From contig DATNPX010000049.1 in NCBI GenBank assembly GCA_036702975.1, forward strand, positions 62,001 through 126,000: a stretch of 64,000 bases of DNA. Reading direction: 5' to 3'. This document shows positions 1 through 8,744 of the stretch, in pieces. The stretch is from DATNPX01 sp036702975 (GTDB taxonomy: Bacteria > Cyanobacteriota > Vampirovibrionia > Obscuribacterales > Obscuribacteraceae). A model generated the notes under the pieces. It was not told where the DNA came from. It searched no databases and was given only the letters and a program-made list of their open reading frames with translations. The stretch's first letter is position 1; each line of letters opens with the position of its first letter. The position numbers and the translations under genes were made by a program.

Positions 1-164
1 ATTCGCCCGATTTCATGCGTACTTTTCCCAGTGACATAAATTGGGGCAGGAACATAAACTCTTCTTGTTGGCTCAATGTATGCAAAGCGGATGTGAAGAG
101 CGTTTCACCTGGCAAACACCCACCAGGGGCTCTTCTGGAAACTACAAATGGCGGCGGTTAATTG

Positions 165-1223
165 ATGAATCTTTCCAAAATTCTAGTCAGTGTAAATATT
201 GCTGCGACCTTGCCTATCGCAGTACAAGTAAGCGCTCAAGCTAATCCGAACACCCCTGAAGCCGGCTCGCTCAAGGAATCGACCCTATCTGTAAATTCTG
301 GCGCGGTCAGCCGTGCAGCTCAGGTATCTGTCGCCAAGCAAAATTTCAGCCTGAATAAAATCAGTTCAGCGCCGGTCGAAATCGACGGCGTTAAACTGCG
401 CGCATTCATGCCTGGTCGCCGCTTGCCGAAAAGCAGCGAATTGCAAACCAAGCTCGTTAGCCAGCAAGCACAGCTAGCACCCGAGACACAGTCATCGTTG
501 AACGGATCGGTCACAGAAAGCTGCACACGCAGCACTTATGGTGAAACAGCTGCCAATCCCTATTTTTCTACGACACCGCGGGTAGTGCTCAACCAAGTAC
601 AAGCGGTAGCGCGCCAATTAAAGAATGCGAAGAAGAGACCTCAGGTTGCGAACAACATCCGCCCGACAAGCATTGCCCCACAGACCGCATCAAAACCTCT
701 AAGCACGACAGCCGACTTCGGCCAGTTCAGCAAAGATATCCCTGCTTCCTGGATGGCCAACGACAAAAATCTAGCTCTCATCGAAACCCCAACAGCCAGT
801 CCGCAAGACATGGCACAGATCAATCAGATGGTAGAGCAGAGCAAAGCGCAGGAGCAAGGAACAGCCGGTCCCCCACCCTTCCCACTTAATCTCTTGCCAC
901 AACAGTCACTCAAACAGTTTGTCGGACAAACTGTGGCCGCCGGTAGACCGCAGCAAAAACTCGCCCCCCAGGCAGGTTTCGGCAGCTGGCACGGACAAGG
1001 AATGCCATCGCGATTGACTGCCGGGCTTGCACCGGCAGGTTTTCACTCGAATCTGCGCGGCGGACACTTCGGAAGTTACATTACCCCACACGGCGGACAT
1101 AAAGTAGCGACTGTAAAATCTAGCAATAAGAACGTCTTGCTTGCTGATGCGCAGACTCACCACGGGGCGATTCCGGGTGCCAAGGTAGCATCTTACGCAC
1201 CTTACGCGACAGGCGCCTATTAA
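165..1223 (+). CDS. Secreted protein of unknown function
   Basis: I do not recognise the family. The ATG at 165 is preferred to the TTG three bases earlier. From it the protein is 352 residues and begins with a short basic start, a hydrophobic stretch (roughly residues 6-22) and a VSAQA signal-peptidase-like site, so export is likely. The mature part is rich in Ser, Ala, Gln and Pro, with no predicted membrane segments. The last 100 residues are rich in Gly and His (GGHFGSY, PHGGHK), suggesting a disordered or metal-binding tail. It lies 37 bases upstream of a small CDS on the same strand. The role is unknown; extracytoplasmic location is an inference from the N-terminus. Confidence 0.7.
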   Translation: MNLSKILVSVNIAATLPIAVQVSAQANPNTPEAGSLKESTLSVNSGAVSRAAQVSVAKQNFSLNKISSAPVEIDGVKLRAFMPGRRLPKSSELQTKLVSQQAQLAPETQSSLNGSVTESCTRSTYGETAANPYFSTTPRVVLNQVQAVARQLKNAKKRPQVANNIRPTSIAPQTASKPLSTTADFGQFSKDIPASWMANDKNLALIETPTASPQDMAQINQMVEQSKAQEQGTAGPPPFPLNLLPQQSLKQFVGQTVAAGRPQQKLAPQAGFGSWHGQGMPSRLTAGLAPAGFHSNLRGGHFGSYITPHGGHKVATVKSSNKNVLLADAQTHHGAIPGAKVASYAPYATGAY

Positions 1224-1260
1224 TCACATACAATTGCCTGCGGGGCCCCTTGGAGCTCGC

Positions 1261-1557
1261 ATGGACACCGAACAGTTTGTCAAAGAGAAGCGCGATGAGA
1301 TTCTTGCTCTCGCCGCTCGGCACAAAGTAGCCGAGATTCGAGCAGTTCTGCCCGACGATGCCGGCTTAGCCGAAAGCAGCGTAAAATTCGTTGCCAAATT
1401 CGGTCAGGACGTGCAACGGTCTGCGTACTTTGACGCCATTGTCGAGTTTCAGGAAGACCTGGAATCATGGCTGGGTGTGCCTGTGCACGTCTACGATGCA
1501 AACGTATTCAAAGGCGACGACGGGGAGGCATTCCTGGCGAAAACCATCGCAGTTTAG
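1261..1557 (+). CDS. Small protein resembling a degenerate MNT-type nucleotidyltransferase
   Basis: This 98-residue protein starts at the ATG at 1261; the ORF extends upstream but the ATG fits best. Its second half, with FDAIVEFQEDLESWLGVPVHVYDA, matches the end of minimal nucleotidyltransferase (MNT/MntA) domains, where FDLI..QEELEELLG..VDVV is typical. The catalytic GSxxRG and DxD signatures of that family are not visible: the corresponding region reads VKFVAKFGQDVQRS. If related, it is therefore an inactive or highly diverged member. MNT proteins often pair with HepT toxins, but no HepT partner is adjacent. The assignment is tentative. Confidence 0.5.
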   Translation: MDTEQFVKEKRDEILALAARHKVAEIRAVLPDDAGLAESSVKFVAKFGQDVQRSAYFDAIVEFQEDLESWLGVPVHVYDANVFKGDDGEAFLAKTIAV

Positions 1558-1715
1558 GTCCAGCACTCAAGAATTCTCCGCACCGGCGCCGTTTTGTCCA
1601 AAAAAGCTCCCGGCTGGATAAATACTCACATGTAAGGGGAACGAGTCACTTAATTCTGAAGATCGGCCATACACTTTGTGCAGGGAGTCGGCAAGAGCGG
1701 TCGTTATTGTAGCTA

Positions 1716-4400
1716 ATGGACAGTCAGCCAACTAATTTACAAGATGCGATAGAGCGCACTGAACGCCTGGCTGAAGGCGCATGGTTGGCGTTGGAAGAGA
1801 ATGATATCGCCCAGGCCGAAGAGCTTTATGCCCAAGCGATCGAATCGGCAAGGAGTAGCGAAGACCCGTCATTGATCGCAGCCTGTTTAAGCAACGCCGG
1901 ACATACCAAACAGCTAGCAGAAAAGCCTCAAGAAGCAGAGGTTTTGTTCCAAGAGGCGATAAAGCTGGCGGCAGCCAACGGGCTCGACCGCATAAACGCG
2001 CACACACGACTGATGCTAGCAGGACAAAAGATCGACGATGGAAACCGGCAAGAAGCTATTGAGCAGCTGCTACGTTCGCTCGAAGCATCTTTGCGAGTTG
2101 AAGATGCGCAAGCAGCCCAAGAAGCGACTGGACTTTTAGGTCGCGTGTATCTAGAAAAAGGATGGCCGGAGCAAGCGGCAGAATGGTTCAGGCAGGCTCT
2201 AGAATTTGACGAACAGGGACTGGGAGCATCGGCATGGTATGGCAGTCTCGGCTTGGCAATGGCCGAACTCGGTCAGTATGAAGAGGCTAGAAACTACTAT
2301 GGTAAAGCACTTGTACGCGCTATAGAAGATGGAGATCTAGTAACGCAAGCGACCTGCAAAGCGAGCCTCGGCAACTTGCACTTCGAAAATGCGCACTATG
2401 AAGGAGCCATCAGTTGCTACAACGAAGCCCTCTCCCTCAGTCTCCAGGCGAACGATCATGTTCGCGCCGGCATCTGGCTGGCCAATACCGGCAACACCTG
2501 GTTGAAACTGGGCGATGCCGAAAAATCCGTCGACTTCTGTAAACAGGCACTGACAGTAGCGCGACAAAATAGCGACCTGCATTCGGCTGCAGCTCATTTG
2601 GATAGCATCGGCGATGGGCTCATGAAACTGGGAAAAGTTGAGGAAGCTAAACAAGCTTACGATGAGGCTCTCGAAATAAGCGAAAAGATCAAAGACAAGC
2701 AGGGAGAGCGCATCTACTTGACCAACGTTGGTCGCGCACATCAATCGCTCGGTCAGTTGCAACCAGCATTTGAATACTTCAGAAAAGCGATTGATTTATT
2801 CGACTACCAGCGCTCATCCATCAAATCAGACGATCTGAAAACGAGTTTTGCTGGACGAGGACAAGAACTCTATCGAGACATGGTCAAACTTTGCATGTCG
2901 ATGAATAAGCGCGTAGAAGCGATTGAATATGTCGGCCGTGCGAAGTCGCGCGCCTTGCTCGATTTATTGAGCAACTCTCCAATAGACATCTCGGAGATCG
3001 TTGCCGACAAAGACGAAGACCTGAGCGCTTTGGTAAAGAGAGAACGCGCCTTACGAGATCAGATAGCACATCTCGAACGTCTTTTTTGGCAAGGCAGTGG
3101 TGGCGGTGGTGGCAGCGGTGGTGGCGGTGGCGGCACCGACATAGACGGACGCACACGCGGCGGTACTGCGACCCAGGAAGACACTCAGCAAATCTATCGT
3201 GAGTGGCGAGATGTAGTGAATCAGCTCAAGGTTTATCACCCGAACTATGCCAGCCTGATTTCAGCGACTTCACTCACTTATGAAGAGCTCGCAAGTCTCT
3301 GGCGGACTGCGGACAAATCGGCAGCACTCAGCGACAACACCGCCATTCTAGAACTCTATTTCACCGATCAATACTTGCTGTGTGCTGGAGTTTGGAATGG
3401 CAAAGATCAGCCTAGCATCTCCTTTACTGACGAAGCTAAGGTGTTGAAGAGTTTGTCCAATGACCTGGCAAGCTTCTTAGAAATGTCATCGACTGAAGGT
3501 TGGGAAGTACCTCAGAGCCTGTGCCACCGCCTATACAAGGCCCTGATTGGCGGAGTCGTTTCAGAGATTCCGGAGACGATCAAAAAGCTTTTAATCGTGC
3601 CACACAACAGCCTGCATCACTTGCCTTTCGCAGCACTCCATAATGGAAAAAGTTATCTTTGCGAAAAGTATGCGATTAGCTATCTGCCTACATCGAGCTT
3701 GATTCCTATCATGGCGCGCCAGCGGTCGCCCAAAACAGAAGAGCGCAAGTATCTAATTTCGGCAATCAGCGACTACTCCGCGACAAGAGAAAAGGGACTG
3801 GTTTTCAGTTCGCGCCTGCGCTCTGCGGCAGGATTGGAGGATCTGTCATACACGCTCGAAGAGGCAGAAACGATATTTGCTTTGAGCACAAAAAGTTCCG
3901 GTACGACAAAAATAGTAAAGAATGACGAAGTAAAACAGTCGCTTCCTGCACTATTCAAACAATATCCAATAGTTCATTTCGCTGGTCATGCAGTTTTCAA
4001 TCCTGATGAACCGTTGGCATCCGGACTGGTTCTAGGAGACGGAAGCATTTTGACCGCGGCATCGATTTTGCAAGGCAATGCGCTCAAGACAAATTGTGGT
4101 CGCCTGCTAGTGCTTTCAGCTTGCCAAACAGGTGTGAATATGGTGACGCCGGGCGGTGAAATCCTCGGTCTGGCAAGAGCGCTCATGTATGCGGGAATGC
4201 CGAATCTCGTACTCAGTCTCTGGGAAGTTGCCGATCGATCAACTGCACAATTGATGCTGGATTTCCATGAAGCTTTGATTGCCGATACCGAAAACACTAT
4301 GGATGTTGCGGGCTCGCTGCAAAAGGCTCAAATTAAAGCGATCGCAGAAGGATTGCCTTTGCATGCCTGGGCCCCCTTCATCCATATGGGCATCGATTAG
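1716..4400 (+). CDS. TPR-CHAT domain protein (caspase-like peptidase)
   Basis: An 894-residue protein with two parts. Residues about 10-380 contain eight or so tetratricopeptide repeats with alternating helix patterns (for example AEELYAQAIESAR and AISCYNEALSLS). A Gly-rich linker of about 16 residues lies near 460-475. The C-terminal third is a CHAT domain, a clan CD cysteine peptidase fold. The expected dyad is visible as His758 in HFAGHA and Cys803 in LSACQTG. CHAT-TPR proteins are common in cyanobacteria and filamentous bacteria and cleave unknown targets after a signal is sensed through the TPRs. No signal peptide is seen, so it is probably cytosolic. No obvious substrate gene is adjacent, and there is no clear Shine-Dalgarno sequence before the ATG. 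Confidence 0.9.
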   Translation: MDSQPTNLQDAIERTERLAEGAWLALEENDIAQAEELYAQAIESARSSEDPSLIAACLSNAGHTKQLAEKPQEAEVLFQEAIKLAAANGLDRINAHTRLMLAGQKIDDGNRQEAIEQLLRSLEASLRVEDAQAAQEATGLLGRVYLEKGWPEQAAEWFRQALEFDEQGLGASAWYGSLGLAMAELGQYEEARNYYGKALVRAIEDGDLVTQATCKASLGNLHFENAHYEGAISCYNEALSLSLQANDHVRAGIWLANTGNTWLKLGDAEKSVDFCKQALTVARQNSDLHSAAAHLDSIGDGLMKLGKVEEAKQAYDEALEISEKIKDKQGERIYLTNVGRAHQSLGQLQPAFEYFRKAIDLFDYQRSSIKSDDLKTSFAGRGQELYRDMVKLCMSMNKRVEAIEYVGRAKSRALLDLLSNSPIDISEIVADKDEDLSALVKRERALRDQIAHLERLFWQGSGGGGGSGGGGGGTDIDGRTRGGTATQEDTQQIYREWRDVVNQLKVYHPNYASLISATSLTYEELASLWRTADKSAALSDNTAILELYFTDQYLLCAGVWNGKDQPSISFTDEAKVLKSLSNDLASFLEMSSTEGWEVPQSLCHRLYKALIGGVVSEIPETIKKLLIVPHNSLHHLPFAALHNGKSYLCEKYAISYLPTSSLIPIMARQRSPKTEERKYLISAISDYSATREKGLVFSSRLRSAAGLEDLSYTLEEAETIFALSTKSSGTTKIVKNDEVKQSLPALFKQYPIVHFAGHAVFNPDEPLASGLVLGDGSILTAASILQGNALKTNCGRLLVLSACQTGVNMVTPGGEILGLARALMYAGMPNLVLSLWEVADRSTAQLMLDFHEALIADTENTMDVAGSLQKAQIKAIAEGLPLHAWAPFIHMGID

Positions 4401-4466
4401 AGTCAGTCACACTCGATTTAACTTCGATCTTTAGTCATCATTCACGCTTAGTTGCCGCTGTTTTCA

Positions 4467-4496
4467 TTAGTCCTTCTTAGTCCTTATTAGTCCTTC
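4467..4496 (+). repeat. Three tandem 10-bp repeats (TTAGTCCTTM)
   Basis: Three consecutive near-identical 10-mers, TTAGTCCTTC, TTAGTCCTTA and TTAGTCCTTC, lie in the promoter region of the Spy/CpxP-like gene. They end about 60 bases before its ATG. Repeats in helical phase (10 bp) can be binding sites for a regulator such as a response regulator. That role is an inference. Confidence 0.6.
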
Positions 4497-4521
4497 ATCC
4501 GCGAAAAAATGGCAAACTAGA

Positions 4522-4540
4522 CTATCATTACTGATGATAG
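4522..4540 (+). promoter_or_regulatory. Inverted repeat upstream of the Spy-like gene, candidate operator
   Basis: The sequence CTATCAT, TACTG, ATGATAG is a perfect 7-bp inverted repeat with a 5-base spacer. It ends just before the Shine-Dalgarno sequence (GAGG, 4545-4548) of the CDS at 4557. Its position suits an operator or a translation-controlling hairpin; the sequence alone cannot decide which. Confidence 0.5.
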
Positions 4541-4556
4541 TAACGAGGATCGTTGG

Positions 4557-5030
4557 ATGTCGAAGTCATTTAGCTCAGGTAAATCCGGTCTTGTCGCAGA
4601 CATGTTGAAATCGCTTGCCATAGCCGCATTGGCTGCAACACCTTTAGTCACATCCCAATGCGCATATGCGCAAGAACCAGGTGCCGCTCAACCGCAGCGA
4701 GACCCCGCAGCTTTATACTTGCAAGTAGGTGCTGACAACAACACCGTACAGAAGGTTCGCCAACTTGCAGCAGATTTCGAAGCCAGCATACGCTCAAAAT
4801 ATGAAGCGATCATGGGACAAATGCGCGAGATGCAGCGCCTATCACTCGAGCCATCGCTCGATGAAGAGAAGATTCTAGCCACGCAAGATGCCATTAACCG
4901 CGGAACAGCAGATATGGCAAACGAACGCATAAAGCTGCTCATCAACCAGCGCAAACTTTTGACCCCCGATCAACGGATCAAGTTTGTGGAACTTCTTAAA
5001 CAGCAAAGAAGTCAACACGGTCCGCAGTAG
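4557..5030 (+). CDS. Spy/CpxP-like (LTxxQ) periplasmic protein
   Basis: A 157-residue protein with a basic N-terminus, a hydrophobic segment (about residues 15-37) and an AYAQE cleavage-like site, so it is probably exported. The mature part is predicted to be nearly all helical and contains LTPDQRIKFVELLKQ close to the C-terminus. This is the LTxxQ signature of the Spy/CpxP family, whose members act as periplasmic stress sensors or ATP-independent chaperones. A GAGG ribosome site lies 8 bases before the ATG, preceded by tandem 10-mers and an inverted repeat, so regulated expression is likely. It converges on the phosphatase gene at 5065. The family call rests on the motif and helical character; the stimulus is unknown. 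Confidence 0.7.
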   Translation: MSKSFSSGKSGLVADMLKSLAIAALAATPLVTSQCAYAQEPGAAQPQRDPAALYLQVGADNNTVQKVRQLAADFEASIRSKYEAIMGQMREMQRLSLEPSLDEEKILATQDAINRGTADMANERIKLLINQRKLLTPDQRIKFVELLKQQRSQHGPQ

Positions 5031-5038
5031 CGCCACAT

Positions 5039-5059
5039 AGACTTACAGCTGTTAAGTCT
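5039..5059. terminator. Hairpin between convergent genes
   Basis: The 21 bases read AGACTTA, a short CAGCTGT centre, then TAAGTCT: a 7-bp perfect inverted repeat between the convergent stop codons at 5030 and 5065. There is no clear T-run, so a transcription-ending role is likely but not certain. Confidence 0.45.
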
Positions 5060-5064
5060 AGTTG

Positions 5065-5709
5065 TTAAGGCTTGACCGACATGAATTGCAGGGCGGCAAA
5101 ACTGGCGCTGTAATCGATTCTGCTTACTGTACCAACTGGTATCACAATGCGCCAGAAATCTCGCACATTCATATGCAGAGCCGAGACAATTGCAGAGCGA
5201 ATAATACCGGCATGCGTCACAAGCGCAATCTTTTTTCCTTCGTGGGCCGCAATCAGCTCCTGCATTTTCAATTCTGTTCGCTTGCAAACATCGGCGATTG
5301 ATTCACCACCCGGCGGTTTATTTAGAATCGGATCGTTAACCCATGCCTTGTAAAGCTCAGGATCTTCAGCTTTGATATCGACGTAAGCACGTCCTTCCCA
5401 TTCGCCGACATGCCACTCATTCAAATCGCTCACCGTCTGTAATGGCACAGAGATCACTTCAGAAATAATTTCGGCACTGGTTGCCACGCGTTTGGAGCTG
5501 CTGGACAAGAGCACTTCGATTCCAAGCTCAACCATCCAATGACCGGCTTTTAGTGCTTGCTGACGGCCAGCGTCGGTAAGTTCGGCTGCCGGATCGGAAT
5601 AGAGTACACCCTGCTCGGTTGCACCTGTATGACCATGCCGTATGAGAAATACAGGCGTTACAACTTCTTCCGGATGCAAAGGCTCTTTTGCTTTGGCAGT
5701 TTGTGTCAT
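5065..5709 (-). CDS. Histidine phosphatase family protein (phosphoglycerate-mutase-like)
   Basis: A 214-residue protein of the branch-1 histidine phosphatase family. The N-terminal LIRHGHTG motif carries the phospho-accepting histidine, and LVTHAGIIRS near the C-terminus supplies the second catalytic histidine. SSSKRVATSAEII and NEWHVGEWEG are the usual middle motifs, with the Glu that acts as proton donor. Members include alpha-ribazole phosphatase, broad-specificity phosphatases and cofactor-dependent mutases; the substrate cannot be told from sequence. Its ATG overlaps the stop codon of the upstream aldolase gene, so the two are probably co-translated. A role in dephosphorylating a sugar phosphate linked to that aldolase is an inference. 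Confidence 0.88.
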   Translation of the reverse strand: MTQTAKAKEPLHPEEVVTPVFLIRHGHTGATEQGVLYSDPAAELTDAGRQQALKAGHWMVELGIEVLLSSSSKRVATSAEIISEVISVPLQTVSDLNEWHVGEWEGRAYVDIKAEDPELYKAWVNDPILNKPPGGESIADVCKRTELKMQELIAAHEGKKIALVTHAGIIRSAIVSALHMNVRDFWRIVIPVGTVSRIDYSASFAALQFMSVKP

Positions 5710-6374
5710 TATAAGTTCACATTGCTTGGTGATGCTTTGGGTTTGTCGTAAATGTGCTTGATCGCCATCAAACTTGCTACGTGGTGATCGCTTAAAGGCA
5801 CAGGTCCTCCCGCCAATATAGCTACAAGAAGCGTTTGCGCAAAATGTTCTATCGTTTCAAGCTTATAGAACGCATCCCAAATATCAGGGCCGATGGCCAA
5901 GGCACCATGATGCGAGAGCATCAAAGCATCATGCTCAGCCAGAAGTGGCTCAATGCTTTTCGGCATCTCGTCAGTGCTCGGTGTCGCATATGGTGCTGTT
6001 GGTATCGCCCCGAGCGCACAAACAACTTCTGGCAAAATAGGTGCTGTCATATCGACACCGGCGATGGTGAGCCCAACAGCGGTAGTCGGATGTGCATGCA
6101 CGACAGCTCGAACGTCAGGCCGCGCTCGGTAGACGATTAGATGCATTTTTAGCTCAGTAGACGGTCGGCCTGTTCCGATTGCATCACCATTCAAATCGGT
6201 TAATACAAGCTCATCTTTATTAAGCCTTGCTTTACAACAACCTCGCGGGGTGGTGAGGATTAGATTGCTCTCAAGCCTGATGCTAAAGTTGCCTTCAAGC
6301 CCGCAGATGTAGCCTTTTTCGTAACATCTGGCCGCAACATCAATTAAATCTTGTCTGTATTTCTCTTCGCTCAC
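5709..6374 (-). CDS. Class II aldolase/adducin family protein (fuculose-1-phosphate aldolase-like)
   Basis: A 221-residue class II (metal-dependent) aldolase. The signatures are GNFSIRL near residue 30, the substrate-loop STELKMHLIVYRARPDVRAVVHAHP with the zinc-binding HAHP pair, and LLSHHGALAIG with a further metal histidine. The expected acid residue is in STDEMP or nearby. Family members cleave L-fuculose-1-phosphate or ribulose-phosphate type substrates to dihydroxyacetone phosphate and an aldehyde, or act in methionine salvage. It is the first gene of a two-gene operon with the histidine phosphatase, overlapping at the stop/start. The substrate is not determined. Confidence 0.85.
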   Translation of the reverse strand: MSEEKYRQDLIDVAARCYEKGYICGLEGNFSIRLESNLILTTPRGCCKARLNKDELVLTDLNGDAIGTGRPSTELKMHLIVYRARPDVRAVVHAHPTTAVGLTIAGVDMTAPILPEVVCALGAIPTAPYATPSTDEMPKSIEPLLAEHDALMLSHHGALAIGPDIWDAFYKLETIEHFAQTLLVAILAGGPVPLSDHHVASLMAIKHIYDKPKASPSNVNL

Positions 6375-6633
6375 TTCAACCGCTCAATCGGAATAAGGCG
6401 CTGGATTCAGCCATTTCGGGGATTACGACCGAACTGCCTGCATGGCGAGTTATTATAGCTGTAGGCTACAATGCCTAGGTGATTGTGAAATCGCGCCAAA
6501 TCTCTTACCTCGTTACCTCGCTCTGAGGCGACCGCCACCGGAGGGCTGCAGCGGCCTTAACCAAGAGGATGAATTGCTTTCTCTGCAATGTCATATCCAA
6601 ATGGGGTTTACAATGAGCGCTTGACGACAAAAT

Positions 6634-8634
6634 ATGCGATGCCCTGAGTGTAGTCAAAGAAATTCCGTAGCAGCCAAAACCTGCTATTCGTGCGGACATA
6701 GATTCAAACGCAAGCCGTTGCCGATGTCTCTAAAGATTGGAGCCGCCGTTGTTGTTTTGCTTATCATCGTCTGGGGCGCAATCGCCGCAATAGCACCTTC
6801 TTTTACCGATCCCAAAAACTCGCTTGCGCGCGTGGCAAAACGCGTCGCCGCTGGTCCGAAAAATGACGCAGATGGGAAAGACGCGAAGAATGAGTTTGAC
6901 GAGGCTGTACGCAACTTCCTGAAGCAAAACGGTGCGCAGCCGTCTGCTCAACTGAGCAAAAACCTGCAGGAAGCTCTCAATGATGGTGCCTTTGAAGTAC
7001 ACGTTTTCGAACTTCCGCGTGGATTGACGGTAGTCGAGATTGACACAATTTTGCAAGCAAGCGATTACTTGCTACTTAAGAAGGATAAAAACGTAAAGGT
7101 AAGCTCAGTCAACGGCATGGAAGTGTTTGACGGAGCCAAGATAGTCGGCGAGCATGCAGCCCCCGTTCTCGTGATGTTGGGACATACTGGTGGTCAGGCG
7201 GCACACCGCCCTCTGATCAAAGTCTTCTCGCTAATGCCGGACGATGTCGAAGACCTGACACTCAAATCGGTTCCCGATATCAAAGCCGAAGGCACTGTAG
7301 GGTTTGCTAAGAACGATCATGACGTGAACATTGAGTACTCTTTGTTCTCTCAAGGTGTGAACGAACATGTGTTCTCTGCGAACACGAAATTGGCAAGCAA
7401 TTTACCTGACGAAACCATTCGAGGCACACTAAAGTTTGTCAACGGGCACTACGAGCCACAGATGAATGGATTAGGCGGCAGTCCTCTCTCTATTCTCTAC
7501 GCAGCGGCGAAGACACTTAGTGGATCACCTACACCACAATATGAAAAAGTGCTCGGCAAATTTGCGCCGATGCTAACTGTCAAAGAGCAAACCCCGCAAG
7601 AGTTTACGATTATTCCTCTAGCAAGTTCAGCCGCTGCCACCACTCCACAGCGCAGCTCGCGGCGCCAACGAGCTAAAGCAACACCGGCATCCGTAACTAC
7701 TTATGCGATGCAAGGGAAAACACTCGCCTACAACATCGACTTGCTGAGAAATGGTCCTGGCGACTGGACCATAGTCGATGTAAAAAAAACGGACTTGAAC
7801 CCACAACTACAACAGCAGCAAGGCACCGTCGCCGAACAATCTGGCTCAGTGCCAGTCGCTACGACTGCCACTACAACTGATACAAAAGTTGAAAACGGAG
7901 CGGCTCCAAAAGTCGACGACAAAATAATTACTGTAACTCCCAAGGTTACGCCGGAAGCAACACAAACGCCTAACAACCAGGCACAGATAGGCGCTAAAAC
8001 ACCAGAGATACAGCCGAACAAAAGAACGAGCGTGACCCCACCGCCGACACCACAAGTTGCTAACGACAAAACAGAAAAAGCGAAAGCTCAGGCGCAAGAA
8101 GCGCTCTCGATGATTCAACAATCAAAAACCGGTAAATCAGATACAAAAACTCCAGCTGTAGAACCGGAAAAGACCGAACCAGAGCCGCCGAAAACGAATT
8201 CACAAGATGTTGTCGGCGAAGGAGCTACGGTTTCCGATAAGATCGAAGTAGCCCAGATCAAGTTGCGTTCGGGACCAGGCGTAAGCTACAAACAAGTCAG
8301 CACCGTTCCGCGGGGGGCTAAGATCAAGGTTATCGGCAAAACCAGCGGCTGGTATAAAGTTCGTGTCAACGGAAAAGATGGTTACGTATACGGTGGTTTT
8401 GTAGATTACAAGACACCCGACGCCTACGAAACACTGACTGTTCAGAAAGCCGGCAAACTTACCGACGAACACGCACAACCTGTGGGCGAATCCAAGCCTG
8501 GCGAACGTCTGGTTGTACTGGGCGGAAGTAAAGACGGCAAAGTACGCGTCCAGCTATCATCTGGCAAGACTGCCTATATCAACAAAGAAACTGTCGATCA
8601 GCAGAAAGAAGACACTCCGCAATTTGTGCCTTAG
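6634..8634 (+). CDS. Zinc-ribbon, single-TM protein with C-terminal SH3 domains
   Basis: A 666-residue protein. It opens with a zinc ribbon (CPECSQ, then CYSCGH, residues 3-21) and a single membrane segment at about 32-52. A folded extracytoplasmic region of about 300 residues follows, of no family I recognise. Next comes a long low-complexity Thr/Pro/Lys/Gln-rich stretch (about 380-520). The C-terminus has an SH3b domain (about 540-590, with LRSGPGVSYKQV and GWYKVRVNGKDGYVYG) and a weaker second one (about 600-655). SH3b domains often bind peptidoglycan peptides, so a cell-wall-associated anchored protein is inferred. The start ATG has no clear Shine-Dalgarno sequence. A strong hairpin follows the stop. 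Confidence 0.8.
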   Translation: MRCPECSQRNSVAAKTCYSCGHRFKRKPLPMSLKIGAAVVVLLIIVWGAIAAIAPSFTDPKNSLARVAKRVAAGPKNDADGKDAKNEFDEAVRNFLKQNGAQPSAQLSKNLQEALNDGAFEVHVFELPRGLTVVEIDTILQASDYLLLKKDKNVKVSSVNGMEVFDGAKIVGEHAAPVLVMLGHTGGQAAHRPLIKVFSLMPDDVEDLTLKSVPDIKAEGTVGFAKNDHDVNIEYSLFSQGVNEHVFSANTKLASNLPDETIRGTLKFVNGHYEPQMNGLGGSPLSILYAAAKTLSGSPTPQYEKVLGKFAPMLTVKEQTPQEFTIIPLASSAAATTPQRSSRRQRAKATPASVTTYAMQGKTLAYNIDLLRNGPGDWTIVDVKKTDLNPQLQQQQGTVAEQSGSVPVATTATTTDTKVENGAAPKVDDKIITVTPKVTPEATQTPNNQAQIGAKTPEIQPNKRTSVTPPPTPQVANDKTEKAKAQAQEALSMIQQSKTGKSDTKTPAVEPEKTEPEPPKTNSQDVVGEGATVSDKIEVAQIKLRSGPGVSYKQVSTVPRGAKIKVIGKTSGWYKVRVNGKDGYVYGGFVDYKTPDAYETLTVQKAGKLTDEHAQPVGESKPGERLVVLGGSKDGKVRVQLSSGKTAYINKETVDQQKEDTPQFVP

Positions 8635-8664
8635 GCAGCAGCGGACCAAGCTTGCCTGAGCCAC

Positions 8665-8698
8665 CGCAAGTGGTGCCGATAATCTGCCACCACTTGCG
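8665..8698 (+). terminator. Rho-independent-like terminator after the SH3 protein
   Basis: A perfect 11-bp inverted repeat (CGCAAGTGGTG and CACCACTTGCG) separated by 12 bases lies 30 bases after the stop at 8634. It is followed by a pyrimidine-rich stretch with broken T-runs. It probably ends the transcript of the 6634 gene. Confidence 0.65.
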
Positions 8699-8744
8699 CC
8701 ACTAGATTCTTTACTTTCTTAACGCCACCGATTATGCTACCAGC

